Source: Halomonas alimentaria (lineage in GTDB: Bacteria > Pseudomonadota > Gammaproteobacteria > Pseudomonadales > Halomonadaceae). Taken from it: a stretch of DNA of 64,000 nucleotides. A program made the position numbers and the translations under genes. This document shows positions 49,167 to 55,912 of this stretch, piece by piece. Positions within the stretch are counted from its first letter, which is position 1. Every line of letters starts with the position of its first letter. Location: NCBI RefSeq assembly GCF_009902005.1, contig NZ_WUTT01000001.1:2924805-2988804 (forward strand), read 5' to 3'. The notes under the pieces were generated by a model. It did not search any database, was not told where the DNA came from, and was given only the letters and a program-made list of their open reading frames with translations.

Positions 49167-50048
49167 ATGTCACGAACCACCCGCCTGCAGGAGCTGATCC
49201 GCCTCCTGCGCCATCGCCGTGAGCCCATGCCGGGCCCTGAACTTGCCGAGGCGCTGGGCGTCTCGCTGCGCACCCTCTACCAGGAGGTCGCCGTGCTGCG
49301 CGCGGTGGGCATCGAGGTGGTCAACACGCCCGGCGAGGGCTATGTGCTGCCGCCCGAGGTGACGCTGCCGCCGCCGGCGCTGGCGGAGCCCGGTGCGCCC
49401 GAGAAAGCCGAGGGAGGCTCGGCCGAGACGGCGCCCGCGGAGCTGGTGTTCTACACCAACCCGTTGTCGCGAGGAGGCATCGTGCACTGGATGCTGGAGG
49501 AGCTCGGCGTCAACTACCGCACGGTGACGCTTGAGTACGGCGCCGCCATGAAGTCGCCGGAGTACCTCGCCATCAACCCGCTTGGCAAGGTGCCCGCCAT
49601 CCGTCACGGCGACACCGTGGTGACCGAGTCCGCGGCGATCTGCGCCTATCTGGCCGATGCCTTCCCCGAGGCGAGGCTGGCGCCGCCGCTGTCTGCCAGG
49701 GGCGACTACTACCGCTGGCTCTTCCTTGCAGCCGGGCCGCTGGAGAGCGCCATAGCCCTCAATGACCTGGGTGTGCAGCCCACGGCGGAGCAGAAGATGC
49801 GGCTGGGCTGCGGCGACTACTGGACGCTGGTGGAAGCCCTGGCCGGCGCCGTGGCGGGAAGGTCCTACATTGCCGGCGACGTTTTCAGCGCGGCCGATGT
49901 CTACGTGGGCTCGCACATCGGCTGGGGTATGCAGTTCGGCACCCTGCCGCGGCGCCCCGAGTTCGAGGCCTACTGGGCCGGGTTAAGGCAGCGCCCGGCC
50001 CATCAGCGTTGTGAGGCTTTCGTGCAACAGGCCCTGGCCAGCGGCTGA
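49167..50048 (+). CDS. HTH (DeoR/YafY-like) - glutathione S-transferase fusion
   Basis: 293 residues in two parts. Residues 1-65 form a winged HTH of the HTH_11 type ('LQELIRLLRHRREPMPGPELAEALGVSLRTLYQEVAVLRAVGIEV', residues 6-50). A Pro/Ala/Glu linker (about 66-95) leads to a full GST: 'LVFYTNPLSRGGIVHWMLEELGVNYR', 'NPLGKVPAI', 'VTESAAICAYLAD' and an all-helical C-terminal domain. No frameshift is needed, so it is one protein. A DNA-binding GST that senses an electrophile or glutathione state is possible (inference). AAGAGGA precedes ATG 49167. Confidence 0.85.
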   Translation: MSRTTRLQELIRLLRHRREPMPGPELAEALGVSLRTLYQEVAVLRAVGIEVVNTPGEGYVLPPEVTLPPPALAEPGAPEKAEGGSAETAPAELVFYTNPLSRGGIVHWMLEELGVNYRTVTLEYGAAMKSPEYLAINPLGKVPAIRHGDTVVTESAAICAYLADAFPEARLAPPLSARGDYYRWLFLAAGPLESAIALNDLGVQPTAEQKMRLGCGDYWTLVEALAGAVAGRSYIAGDVFSAADVYVGSHIGWGMQFGTLPRRPEFEAYWAGLRQRPAHQRCEAFVQQALASG

Positions 50049-50064
50049 GCCGGCAGCGAGACCC

Positions 50065-50541
50065 TCAGGCGCCGTGCAGACGGCGGTGCAGCTCGCGGAT
50101 CCGCTCGGCGAAGGCCGGCACCGGCCCCTCGACCGCCGCGTTCGGCACCACCTGCCGTATCGGCAGCGGGGCCACCGGCGCCGGCGCAACGCCCATCTCC
50201 TCGAGCCAGCCGATGAGCTGCTGCGAGGAGCTGGCGTAGACGATCCGTCCCAGGCCTACCCAGCCGTGGGCTGCCGCGCACATGGGGCAGTGCTCGCCAG
50301 AGGTGTATACCGTGGCCCTGGCGCGCTGCTCTGGCGTCAGGTGCTCCGCGGCCCAGCGTGCCAGGAAGAACTCCGGGTGCTGGGTGGCATCCCCGCCGGC
50401 CACATGGTTGTGGTCCTCCGCCAGCACCTCGCCGTCGCCGCTCACCAGCACCGAGCCAAACGGTTCGTCGCCCGCCTCCAGGCCCTTCTCCGCCAGTGCC
50501 ACGCAGCGCTCCAGGTGGGTCATGTCCGTGTCGTCGATCAT
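50065..50541 (-). CDS. Nucleoside deaminase (CMP/dCMP deaminase family)
   Basis: 158 residues. The zinc site shows 'QHPEFFLARWA' (His and Glu; the usual HAE is HPE) and 'EHCPMCAAA' (PCxxC). Closest in pattern to guanine or other purine deaminases such as GuaD/TadA relatives. AAGGAG lies eight bases before ATG 50541, which decides the start. It is convergent with the GST fusion gene. Confidence 0.85.
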   Translation of the reverse strand: MIDDTDMTHLERCVALAEKGLEAGDEPFGSVLVSGDGEVLAEDHNHVAGGDATQHPEFFLARWAAEHLTPEQRARATVYTSGEHCPMCAAAHGWVGLGRIVYASSSQQLIGWLEEMGVAPAPVAPLPIRQVVPNAAVEGPVPAFAERIRELHRRLHGA

Positions 50542-50673
50542 GATCAGGGCTCCTTGGGTTCCGTGTGAGCCACCAGCATACTCCACGTCCGGCGCTGGCC
50601 AAGCCGGGTCCCGGTTCGGCAGGGTCGCCTGCGGCTGCCACACTGTGGCTACCCCCTTCTCGAGGAGCCAATC

Positions 50674-51033
50674 ATGAGCAATGGACCCTATGGGCAACTC
50701 GCCTGCGACTGCGGCGCCGTCACGCTGCTGGTGTGTGGTGGCTCCCTCGGCAACGGCAGGGATGCCGAGGGTGAGCCCGTGAGCCTCTGGCCCCAGGAGG
50801 CCATCCAGCTCGGCCAGGGCGCCGATGAGCTCGAGGTGGTGCCGGATGCCCGGGGCCTGGCTGCCTGGCAGTGCCGGCGCTGCGGCGAGCGATTACTGCA
50901 CATCGATGATGAGGCCGGCATGGTGGTGCTGGCGGGCTCTTCAGAGGAGGGCGACGAGGCCGGCCTGGCGCTGACCACGGCGCAGCAACGCCGGCTCGCG
51001 GAACTGGGGTATCGGGTCGCTGATGGGGCGTAG
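50674..51033 (+). CDS. Hypothetical protein with CxC and CxxC motifs
   Basis: 119 residues. 'LACDCGAVTLLVCGGS' near residue 9 and 'WQCRRCGERLL' near residue 65 give four cysteines spaced as in a small zinc-binding fold, loosely like GFA-type (glutathione-dependent formaldehyde-activating) proteins. CGAGGAG precedes the ATG. It is the only frame here with this codon pattern; function unknown. Confidence 0.65.
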   Translation: MSNGPYGQLACDCGAVTLLVCGGSLGNGRDAEGEPVSLWPQEAIQLGQGADELEVVPDARGLAAWQCRRCGERLLHIDDEAGMVVLAGSSEEGDEAGLALTTAQQRRLAELGYRVADGA

Positions 51034-51058
51034 CGGCGGAGCATCGAATCCCTGAGCG

Positions 51059-51092
51059 AAGGGGAGGCGGCCATGCCGGACGCCTCCCCTTT
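51059..51092. terminator. Bidirectional intrinsic terminator
   Basis: AAGGGGAGGCG (51059-51069) pairs with CGCCTCCCCTT (51081-51091), followed by TT. It lies between two convergent genes and has A/T tracts at both edges. Confidence 0.8.
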
Positions 51093-51096
51093 GGGG

Positions 51097-51699
51097 TCAG
51101 GTGCTGCGCAGGTCGCAGCTGACCGCCGGGTTGAAGGGTTCCAGGTTGCCGCCGGGGTTGTTGCGGAACCAGACGTGCTGGTCGTAGTGGGGCTCGAAAC
51201 CGTGGGCCTGGTCGCCGGGGATGGCCGGATCCTCCGCCATGTAGTCCCAGCGGCGACCCAGGAAGTTCGGTGGCTCGGCGTTTCCGGCCTCCTGCCAGGC
51301 CCGCGCGAACACCAGGTTCTCGATGCCCACCAGCACCATGGAGCCGTCTGCCTGGGGCTCGTAGAGCAGGATGGCGGGATTCCTGAAGTCGGTATGGGTG
51401 CCGCTGCCGTCAACACGCGGCTCGGTGGTGGTGAGGCCCAGCAGGTCGGGGCGCAGGTAGTGGATGCCCATATGCCCGAGCTCCGCCGGCAGGCCGTGCT
51501 CCCCGGCCTTCACACATTCGCCGGAGGGATCCGGCATGTAGCCCTCCGCCAGGGCCACGTTCACGTCCTCGAAGCGCTGCATGGCGGCGCGCAGTTCCTC
51601 GATCATCGTTTCGGTGTCGTCGGTCATCAGGGCGACGGTCGGCAGGCTTGCCGCCGCCAGCCCCATGGCGATGACGCCGCCCCACAGGATGCGTCTCAT
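51097..51699 (-). CDS. Exported hypothetical protein
   Basis: 200 residues. A signal peptide (MRRILWGGVIAMGLAAASL, cleavage near residue 22) is followed by a helix rich in Glu/Asp and a C-terminal domain with several aromatic/His positions ('MGIHYLRPDLLG', 'PHYDQHVWFRNNPGGNL'). This resembles a widespread family of periplasmic proteins of unknown function. GGAGG lies nine bases before ATG 51699. Confidence 0.75.
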   Translation of the reverse strand: MRRILWGGVIAMGLAAASLPTVALMTDDTETMIEELRAAMQRFEDVNVALAEGYMPDPSGECVKAGEHGLPAELGHMGIHYLRPDLLGLTTTEPRVDGSGTHTDFRNPAILLYEPQADGSMVLVGIENLVFARAWQEAGNAEPPNFLGRRWDYMAEDPAIPGDQAHGFEPHYDQHVWFRNNPGGNLEPFNPAVSCDLRST

Positions 51700-52037
51700 C
51701 TCGTGATCCTCCAGGAGATCCGGGCAGGCCCGCTGGCGTGCAGGTACCCGGCACAGGATGCGCCACCTGCTGGTGCGGCAGGCCGGGCGCGAAGGGCGGT
51801 CCATCCCTTGAAATATAGTGAGCGCGCCGCCTTCACGCCGGCGCTAATGGCGTGGCTCGCCCATCGACTCGCCCGGCATGGCAGCCCGAAGCCCCCTGAG
51901 CTAGGCTGGAGTGGCAAGACAGGAGAGCAAGGCCAACAACAGGCCGGCGCAGGGGGCAGGGACGCAGGATGATGACGAGACTCAGCAGACGCTACGCTTC
52001 ACCGGCGTTTTCTCGGAACAGGGGCAAGGCCCCCGGT
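51700..52037. other. Gene-free stretch before the cassette array
   Basis: 338 bp with no frame of convincing codon use, no tRNA-like fold and no clear repeat. It still has chromosomal GC-rich character; the change to AT-richer sequence comes at about 52080. Confidence 0.6.
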
Positions 52038-52061
52038 CCGGCAAAACGCCGGTTTTGTTTT
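52038..52061 (+). terminator. Intrinsic terminator at the left edge of the array
   Basis: CCGGC-AAAAC-GCCGG followed by TTTTGTTTT. Because CAAAAC and GTTTTG also pair, the stem can extend to a longer alternative. It would insulate the array from upstream transcription. Confidence 0.75.
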
Positions 52062-52197
52062 GAGGGGCATAGCCGGTTTCGACCCAAAGCCGACATGGTG
52101 GCAAAGGCTGCATGTTCGTTCATCGGGGATATGTAGCATGCATGATGATTGGTGTTATACTGCCGAGCTATACTTAAGTCATAGGGTTTTCAATGGG

Positions 52198-52225
52198 TTG
52201 TGAGTGTTTTTGCGTGCGGTATAAT
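52198..52225 (+). promoter_or_regulatory. Sigma-70 promoter in module copy 1
   Basis: -35 TTGTGA (52198-52203), 16-bp spacer, -10 TATAAT (52220-52225). It points into the first cassette gene, whose start is 75 bp downstream. Confidence 0.75.
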
Positions 52226-52229
52226 ATTG

Positions 52230-52251
52230 TTGAACGCGCATGCTCGTTCAA
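52230..52251. promoter_or_regulatory. Near-perfect palindrome over the start site, copy 1
   Basis: TTGAACG-N8-CGTTCAA with inner GCATGC; one mismatched pair in 22 bp. It begins four bases after the -10, where a repressor would block initiation. Confidence 0.6.
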
Positions 52252-52300
52252 GTCAATAAACGAGCGCGCTATCTAATACCTGTTAACTGGGAAGGAGCCC

Positions 52301-52846
52301 ATGAATCAGAATCTTGCGGATGAGCTGGTCACGATGATGGCAGAAGACCAGCGGTTGTTGCAGCAACTCTTCGATTCCGGAGAACTACCATCTGAGTCTT
52401 ATCATCCCCGGATGAAAGCCCTGCATGAGCACAATGCTTCCCGACTGAAGGAGATTATTGGTGCTCACGGCTGGCCTGGCGTTTCGTTAGTTGGGGAAGA
52501 GGCTGCCAAAGCTGCATGGCTGGTCGTTCAGCACTCTGTTTCAGATCCCGAGTTCATGAATGAGTGTGTCTCTTTAATAGAGGATGCCGTTGCGAGAGAG
52601 GATGTAGCGGGCTGGCAGCTGGCATTCCTCCAGGATCGGGTGCGTACGCTATCTGGCAAGCCTCAATACTACGGTACTCAGTTTGATGTTGATGAAAACG
52701 GTTGGCCAACACCGTTTCCTATTGAGGGTTCTGCTACGGTTAATGAGCGCCGTGCGCGTCTTGGGCTGACCTCCATAGAGGAGCGCCAAGAACAAATGAC
52801 TGAGCAGGAGCGGAAGCGCCGTGCCAATATCGAACAAACCAGTTAA
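52301..52846 (+). CDS. Cassette 1: DUF6624-like protein
   Basis: 181 residues, no signal peptide. The segments 'HGWPGVSLVGEEAAKAAWLVVQHSV' (residues 55-79) and 'FLQDRVRTLSGKPQYYGTQF' (about 108-127) are typical of the DUF6624 family. No function is known. GGAAGGAG stands seven bases before the ATG. Expression from the promoter at 52198 is likely. The stop codon (TAA) lies inside the attC left end, as usual for cassette genes. Confidence 0.82.
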   Translation: MNQNLADELVTMMAEDQRLLQQLFDSGELPSESYHPRMKALHEHNASRLKEIIGAHGWPGVSLVGEEAAKAAWLVVQHSVSDPEFMNECVSLIEDAVAREDVAGWQLAFLQDRVRTLSGKPQYYGTQFDVDENGWPTPFPIEGSATVNERRARLGLTSIEERQEQMTEQERKRRANIEQTS

Positions 52847-52918
52847 CAAAACGCGGCACTCGGACGCCCTTGTCTCCGCTTCGCTGCGTCAAGGTCGCCG
52901 GTGCGCTCTGCGTTAGCA
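52841..52918 (+). repeat. attC site 1
   Basis: 78 bp from AGTTAAC to GTTAGCA. The arm GCGGCACtCGGaCG.CCTTG pairs with CAAGGtCGCCGGTGCGC, leaving single unpaired bases on one side. Confidence 0.85.
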
Positions 52919-52942
52919 GGTAGGAAAAGGAGATTCCAAGTT

Positions 52943-53323
52943 TTGAATAGGTTCGCGTTCACGGCACTGATTTTATTTTCAGTCTTTTCATCATTGTTGC
53001 TTGCAGATACGAAAGCCGAGCCATCGATCGAGGCTTTGCTCCATTCACAAATTGGTGCTATCGCTTCAAACGATTATCAGCAATTTCTGGAACATACTGA
53101 TTCAACCTTTCGGAAAGCTATCAGCGCAGAGCAGTTCGAAACCCTTTCAAGATCTCTATCCTCAAGATTCAAAGGTGGATACCAATCTGAGTATTTGGGG
53201 GTTCTCAATCAGGAAGGGTTCAAGGTTTATCTATGGAAGGTGATGTCTTCAAGCTCGGAGTCCGATAGCCTCATAAAGATGGCTATGGGGCAAAACCAGA
53301 TTGCCGGATTTTGGATCGAGTAA
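52943..53323 (+). CDS. Cassette 2: small exported protein
   Basis: 126 residues from TTG 52943, chosen because AAAAGGAGA lies about nine bases upstream and a signal peptide (NRFAFTALILFSVFSSLLLA) then starts at once. A GTG at 52901 would lie inside attC 1. The mature part ('SNDYQQFLEHTDSTFRKAISAEQFETL' at about residues 41-67, and 'VYLWKVMSSSSESDSLIKM') resembles DUF3887/DUF4019-type periplasmic proteins of unknown role. Confidence 0.75.
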   Translation: MNRFAFTALILFSVFSSLLLADTKAEPSIEALLHSQIGAIASNDYQQFLEHTDSTFRKAISAEQFETLSRSLSSRFKGGYQSEYLGVLNQEGFKVYLWKVMSSSSESDSLIKMAMGQNQIAGFWIE

Positions 53324-53325
53324 AC

Positions 53326-53397
53326 TGCTAACAAGTGGGTGAAGCTGACCGGTACTACGCTGCGCTCCGTACCGGCAGCTTACCCAAGGCGTTGAGC
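53326..53397 (+). repeat. attC site 2
   Basis: 72 bp from TGCTAAC to GTTGAGC, a perfect GTTRRRY. GGGTgAAGCTGaCCGGTAC pairs with GTACCGGCAGCTTACCC, with an unpaired G and A on one strand, the hallmark of attC. Confidence 0.93.
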
Positions 53398-53412
53398 AGA
53401 AGGAGCTGAAAA

Positions 53413-53578
53413 GTGCTGATTCTCAAATTAACGGTCGTGCCGCTGTTCATCGCCGCCGTAACGCTCCCGAGTCGAGTTTTGGAGTGCGCTTGCTCTCGCG
53501 GTAGGGGCGGGTGTCTGTGTTCAGGCGGTAGTGCAGTGGCTTATGCTGCCCAACAAGACGCTCCAGCCGACACGCTGA
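53413..53578 (+). pseudogene. Cassette 3: truncated integral membrane protein gene
   Basis: A GTG start gives 'MLILKLTVVPLFIAAVTL', the N-terminus of a membrane protein, but that frame then turns into Cys/Arg-rich nonsense. In the +1 frame the sequence continues as 'EFWSALALAVGAGVCVQAVV' and ends NKTLQPTR at 53578, a typical hydrophobic C-terminus running into attC. An internal deletion with frame change between about 53465 and 53480 explains both pieces. The full-length family is a multi-helix membrane protein often seen in cassettes (from memory). Confidence 0.65.
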
Positions 53579-53606
53579 CGCGCGCGGCTGAGCTTTTGCG
53601 TTAGGC
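53548..53606 (+). repeat. attC site 3
   Basis: 59 bp from GCCCAAC (perfect RYYYAAC) to GTTAGGC (perfect GTTRRRY), the classic 59-base element length. GCTCcAGCCG pairs with CGGCTGAGC. Confidence 0.94.
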
Positions 53607-53631
53607 GGCTATATACTACAGATTCATTTAT

Positions 53632-54423
53632 ATGCCAAACATAGCCGAAATTCCGACAGAAGCAGCTCAAGCGCTTCAAATCATACAAAGCTGCCTCGGT
53701 AGGTCAGTTGTCGGGATCTATCTTTTCGGCTCATGGGCTGTCGGAGGGCTTCGGCCCGACAGCGATGTCGATCTCCTAGTGGTGGTTAACAGCAGCCTGG
53801 CCGAATTGGACCGGAGGCGGCTCGTCGAAGAGCTCATGCAGGTATCTGGCTTTATCGGCAATCAAACCGACACACGACCGCTTGAGCTTACGGTTGTCCT
53901 CCTTTCCGAGGTCGTCCCATGGCGCTACCCACCAAAGCACGAGTTGGTTTATGGAGAATGGCTTCGGGATCAGTTTGAGGCCGGTCGAATCCCCGCCCCC
54001 GAACACGATCCGGACCTAGCTATCGTCCTGAAAAAAGTCCGGGATAGCAGCACCGCGCTTGTGGGCCCGGATGCCGCGGCCATGCTCGACCCTGTGCCGA
54101 TAGCCGATGTGCAGCGGGCAATGCTCGACTCCTTGCCCAGCTTGATCACCAGCATCCGAGGCGATGAGCGTAACGTGCTTCTGACCCTGGCCCGGATGTG
54201 GCTCACGGCAGCTGAAGGCGAAATCACGCCCAAGGACGTCGCTGCGGAATGGGCTATAGCCCGCCTGGACCGGGAAGACGCCCTGCTGTTGGATCTGGCC
54301 AGGAAAGGCTACCGTGGCGAGTGCGATGATAACTGGGCTGGAAAAGATGCAGAGGTTCTCGCGCTCGCCTTGAGTATGAAGAGATCAATAGAGAAGAACT
54401 TGCGCGTATGTGGGCAACCTTGA
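53632..54423 (+). CDS. aadA: Cassette 4: aminoglycoside 3''-adenylyltransferase, AadA family
   Basis: 263 residues, the AadA length. Nucleotidyltransferase motif 'LFGSWAVGGLRPDSDVDLLV' (Gly33-Ser34, Asp45 and Asp47), likely base Glu85 in 'LELTVV', and the AadA-specific 'PWRYPPKHELVYGEW' and 'GDERNVLLTLARMW'. It transfers AMP to streptomycin and/or spectinomycin. Sequence differs at many positions from the clinical aadA alleles I remember. It is flanked by attC 3 and attC 4. Only 25 bp precede the ATG, so it has no evident own promoter. Confidence 0.93.
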   Translation: MPNIAEIPTEAAQALQIIQSCLGRSVVGIYLFGSWAVGGLRPDSDVDLLVVVNSSLAELDRRRLVEELMQVSGFIGNQTDTRPLELTVVLLSEVVPWRYPPKHELVYGEWLRDQFEAGRIPAPEHDPDLAIVLKKVRDSSTALVGPDAAAMLDPVPIADVQRAMLDSLPSLITSIRGDERNVLLTLARMWLTAAEGEITPKDVAAEWAIARLDREDALLLDLARKGYRGECDDNWAGKDAEVLALALSMKRSIEKNLRVCGQP

Positions 54424-54442
54424 AGCGCAACATAACCAAGAA

Positions 54443-54505
54443 GCCTAACCAGTGCATGGAGTGCGATGGCTGCTGCGCAGCCGCGCCTCATGCTTTTCGT
54501 TAAAT
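54443..54505 (+). repeat. attC site 4
   Basis: 63 bp from GCCTAAC to GTTAAAT, both matching consensus. GCATGgaGTGCGatGGCTGC pairs with GCAGCC-GCGC-CTCATGC. It starts 20 bp after the aadA stop. Confidence 0.92.
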
Positions 54506-54702
54506 ATCAGAAATATCTCAATAGCCGCTTCTGGCCGGATCCCGAACTTCAGGCTACGCTGATGGAGGAGGTACGGCATTTGACGACCCAAAGCCGACAT
54601 GCCGGCAAAGGCAGCGAGCACGTGCATCCTTGTTATGCAGCATGCGCGGTGATTGGTGTTATGCTAGCCGAGCAATTCTTAATATTGCTGAGCTGCAATG
54701 GG

Positions 54703-54730
54703 TTAGGAGGAAAGTGGAGTGCAGTATAGT
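54703..54730 (+). promoter_or_regulatory. Sigma-70 promoter in module copy 2
   Basis: -35 TTAGGA (54703-54708), 16-bp spacer, -10 TATAGT (54725-54730), aligned exactly with the copy 1 promoter. It drives the AlbA_2 gene. Confidence 0.65.
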
Positions 54731-54734
54731 ATTG

Positions 54735-54756
54735 TTGAACGTGCATGCGCGTTCAT
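54735..54756. promoter_or_regulatory. Near-perfect palindrome over the start site, copy 2
   Basis: TTGAACG-N8-CGTTCAT with inner GCATGC, same place relative to the -10 as in copy 1. Differences from copy 1 fall mainly at the non-symmetric inner positions. Confidence 0.6.
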
Positions 54757-54808
54757 CAGATATCAGACCGTGCGGTCTAATACCTGTTAACCCTGCACAA
54801 GGAACAAG

Positions 54809-55834
54809 ATGAGTCGCATCTACGAAGATCGAGTTAAAGAGATTCTCGCTAATTCGAGCGATGATGGAAAAGTCAGATCTAGAGAATCGACGTCTCTCGA
54901 ATTTAAAGAAAGCTTTGGCTTCAAAAGCCTAGCGAAGTATCTAAAGACAATTTGTGCCTTTGCGAATACGCAAGGCGGGGTGCTTGTTTTTGGTGTTACT
55001 GATAACCCGAGAACGTTGAAAGGAATCGATAAAGATAAATTTGATCAGATTAAAATAGAGCAGCTATCCACGTACCTTTCGGAATATTTCAGCCCAGAAA
55101 TTCACTGGGATATAGGCGTTGTCACGTTCAAAAGAAAGCACTATGGATTTATCGCAATAAAAGAGGCCGATGATAAACCAGTAATATGTAAGAAAAACTC
55201 TGGTGATGTCCTCAAAGATGGTGACATCTACTATCGGTATCGCGGGACAAGTAAACGAATCGAGTTTCCTGAACTAAAGCGAATGCAGATTGAAATTCGC
55301 GAAAAAGAAAGAAAGCTATGGATGGAGCATATAGAGAAAATATCGCGAATTGGACCAAAAAATGTAGCGTTGCTTGATCTTTATAGCGGCAAGATGGAAT
55401 CCTCCAACATAGCGAACAATTTTGTTATAGATGAGGAGCTATTGGCCGGCTTGAAAAATGAGGTCTCTTTTGTTCAAGAGGGACATTTTAAGGAAAAAGA
55501 GGGAGCTCCTACGCTCAAGCTGGTAGGGAATCTTGCGCCAGTCGATACTGTGGTGGTTCCTAACCTTGACCCAAATAAAGATTATCCTTTTTTGGTTAAG
55601 CATTTGGCGGATGAGCTTCAAATTCGATCCTATGATGCCCAGGTTCTTGTCTGGAAGCTGGGACTAAAAAGCAGCAAAAGATATGCAATCGAAGTTGACG
55701 CTGGTGCTTCAACTATATTTAAGTACTCCAAATATGCGCTAACAGCTATACGCGACGACCTAGCGAAACACGACGATAAAAAAGAATATCTAGCTAATGC
55801 AAGCAAAGAGTATCAATCACGCAATAAGGGTTAA
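54809..55834 (+). CDS. Cassette 5: AlbA_2 (Schlafen-type) domain protein
   Basis: 341 residues, AT-rich. Residues about 24-150 are an AlbA_2/AAA_4 domain: 'ESTSLEFKESF', 'KTICAFANTQGGVLVFGVTDN' (two segments within 47-67) and 'YYRYRGTSKRIEF'. The remainder is lysine-rich with no recognised domain and a C-terminal basic/helix region. AlbA_2 proteins bind or cut nucleic acids and occur in several phage-defence and regulatory systems. AAGGA precedes the ATG. The stop lies inside the next attC. Confidence 0.83.
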   Translation: MSRIYEDRVKEILANSSDDGKVRSRESTSLEFKESFGFKSLAKYLKTICAFANTQGGVLVFGVTDNPRTLKGIDKDKFDQIKIEQLSTYLSEYFSPEIHWDIGVVTFKRKHYGFIAIKEADDKPVICKKNSGDVLKDGDIYYRYRGTSKRIEFPELKRMQIEIREKERKLWMEHIEKISRIGPKNVALLDLYSGKMESSNIANNFVIDEELLAGLKNEVSFVQEGHFKEKEGAPTLKLVGNLAPVDTVVVPNLDPNKDYPFLVKHLADELQIRSYDAQVLVWKLGLKSSKRYAIEVDAGASTIFKYSKYALTAIRDDLAKHDDKKEYLANASKEYQSRNKG

Positions 55835-55876
55835 CAAAGCGTTGCACCGGACAAGCCGGTGAACGCGGCGTTAATT
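55829..55876 (+). repeat. attC site 5
   Basis: 48 bp, short. GCGTTgCACCGG pairs with CCGGTGAACGC around ACAAG, and the outer TTAAC pairs with GTTAA. One unpaired G marks the strand. Confidence 0.82.
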
Positions 55877-55912
55877 GGTAACAGCGAAACAGTGGAACAT
55901 TTGGTGGATTAC

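Larger units (their letters stand above)
52080..52287 (+). repeat. Promoter-bearing module, copy 1 (attI-like?)
   Basis: About 208 bp alignable with 54584-54791 in the same orientation. Identical blocks include CGACCCAAAGCCGACATG at the start, TGATTGGTGTTAT, CAATGGGTT, ATTGTTGAACG and TCTAATACCTGTTAAC at the end. It lies at the left end of the array, immediately before the first cassette gene. Confidence 0.85.
54584..54791 (+). repeat. Promoter-bearing module, copy 2 (attI-like?)
   Basis: Second copy of the 208-bp module, offset about 2504 bp from copy 1, placed between attC 4 and the AlbA_2 gene. The 78 bp before it (54506-54583) have no counterpart before copy 1 and no identifiable gene. 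Confidence 0.85.

Noticed and set aside
51700..52080. Integrase gene at the left edge of the array
   Set aside because: No frame with tyrosine recombinase motifs on either strand here or elsewhere in the window.
52230..52251. LexA (SOS) box as the identity of the module palindrome
   Set aside because: Spacing GAAC-N10-GTTC does not fit gammaproteobacterial (CTGT-N8-ACAG), Gram-positive or alphaproteobacterial LexA boxes.
53413..53604. A 63-residue protein from the same start as cassette 3
   Set aside because: After residue 18 it is Cys/Arg/Gly-rich without family features, while the +1 frame continues as a membrane protein.
54466..54729. An 87-residue open frame covering attC 4 and module copy 2
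   Set aside because: It starts inside attC 4, runs through the promoter and lacks a ribosome binding site; a chance frame.
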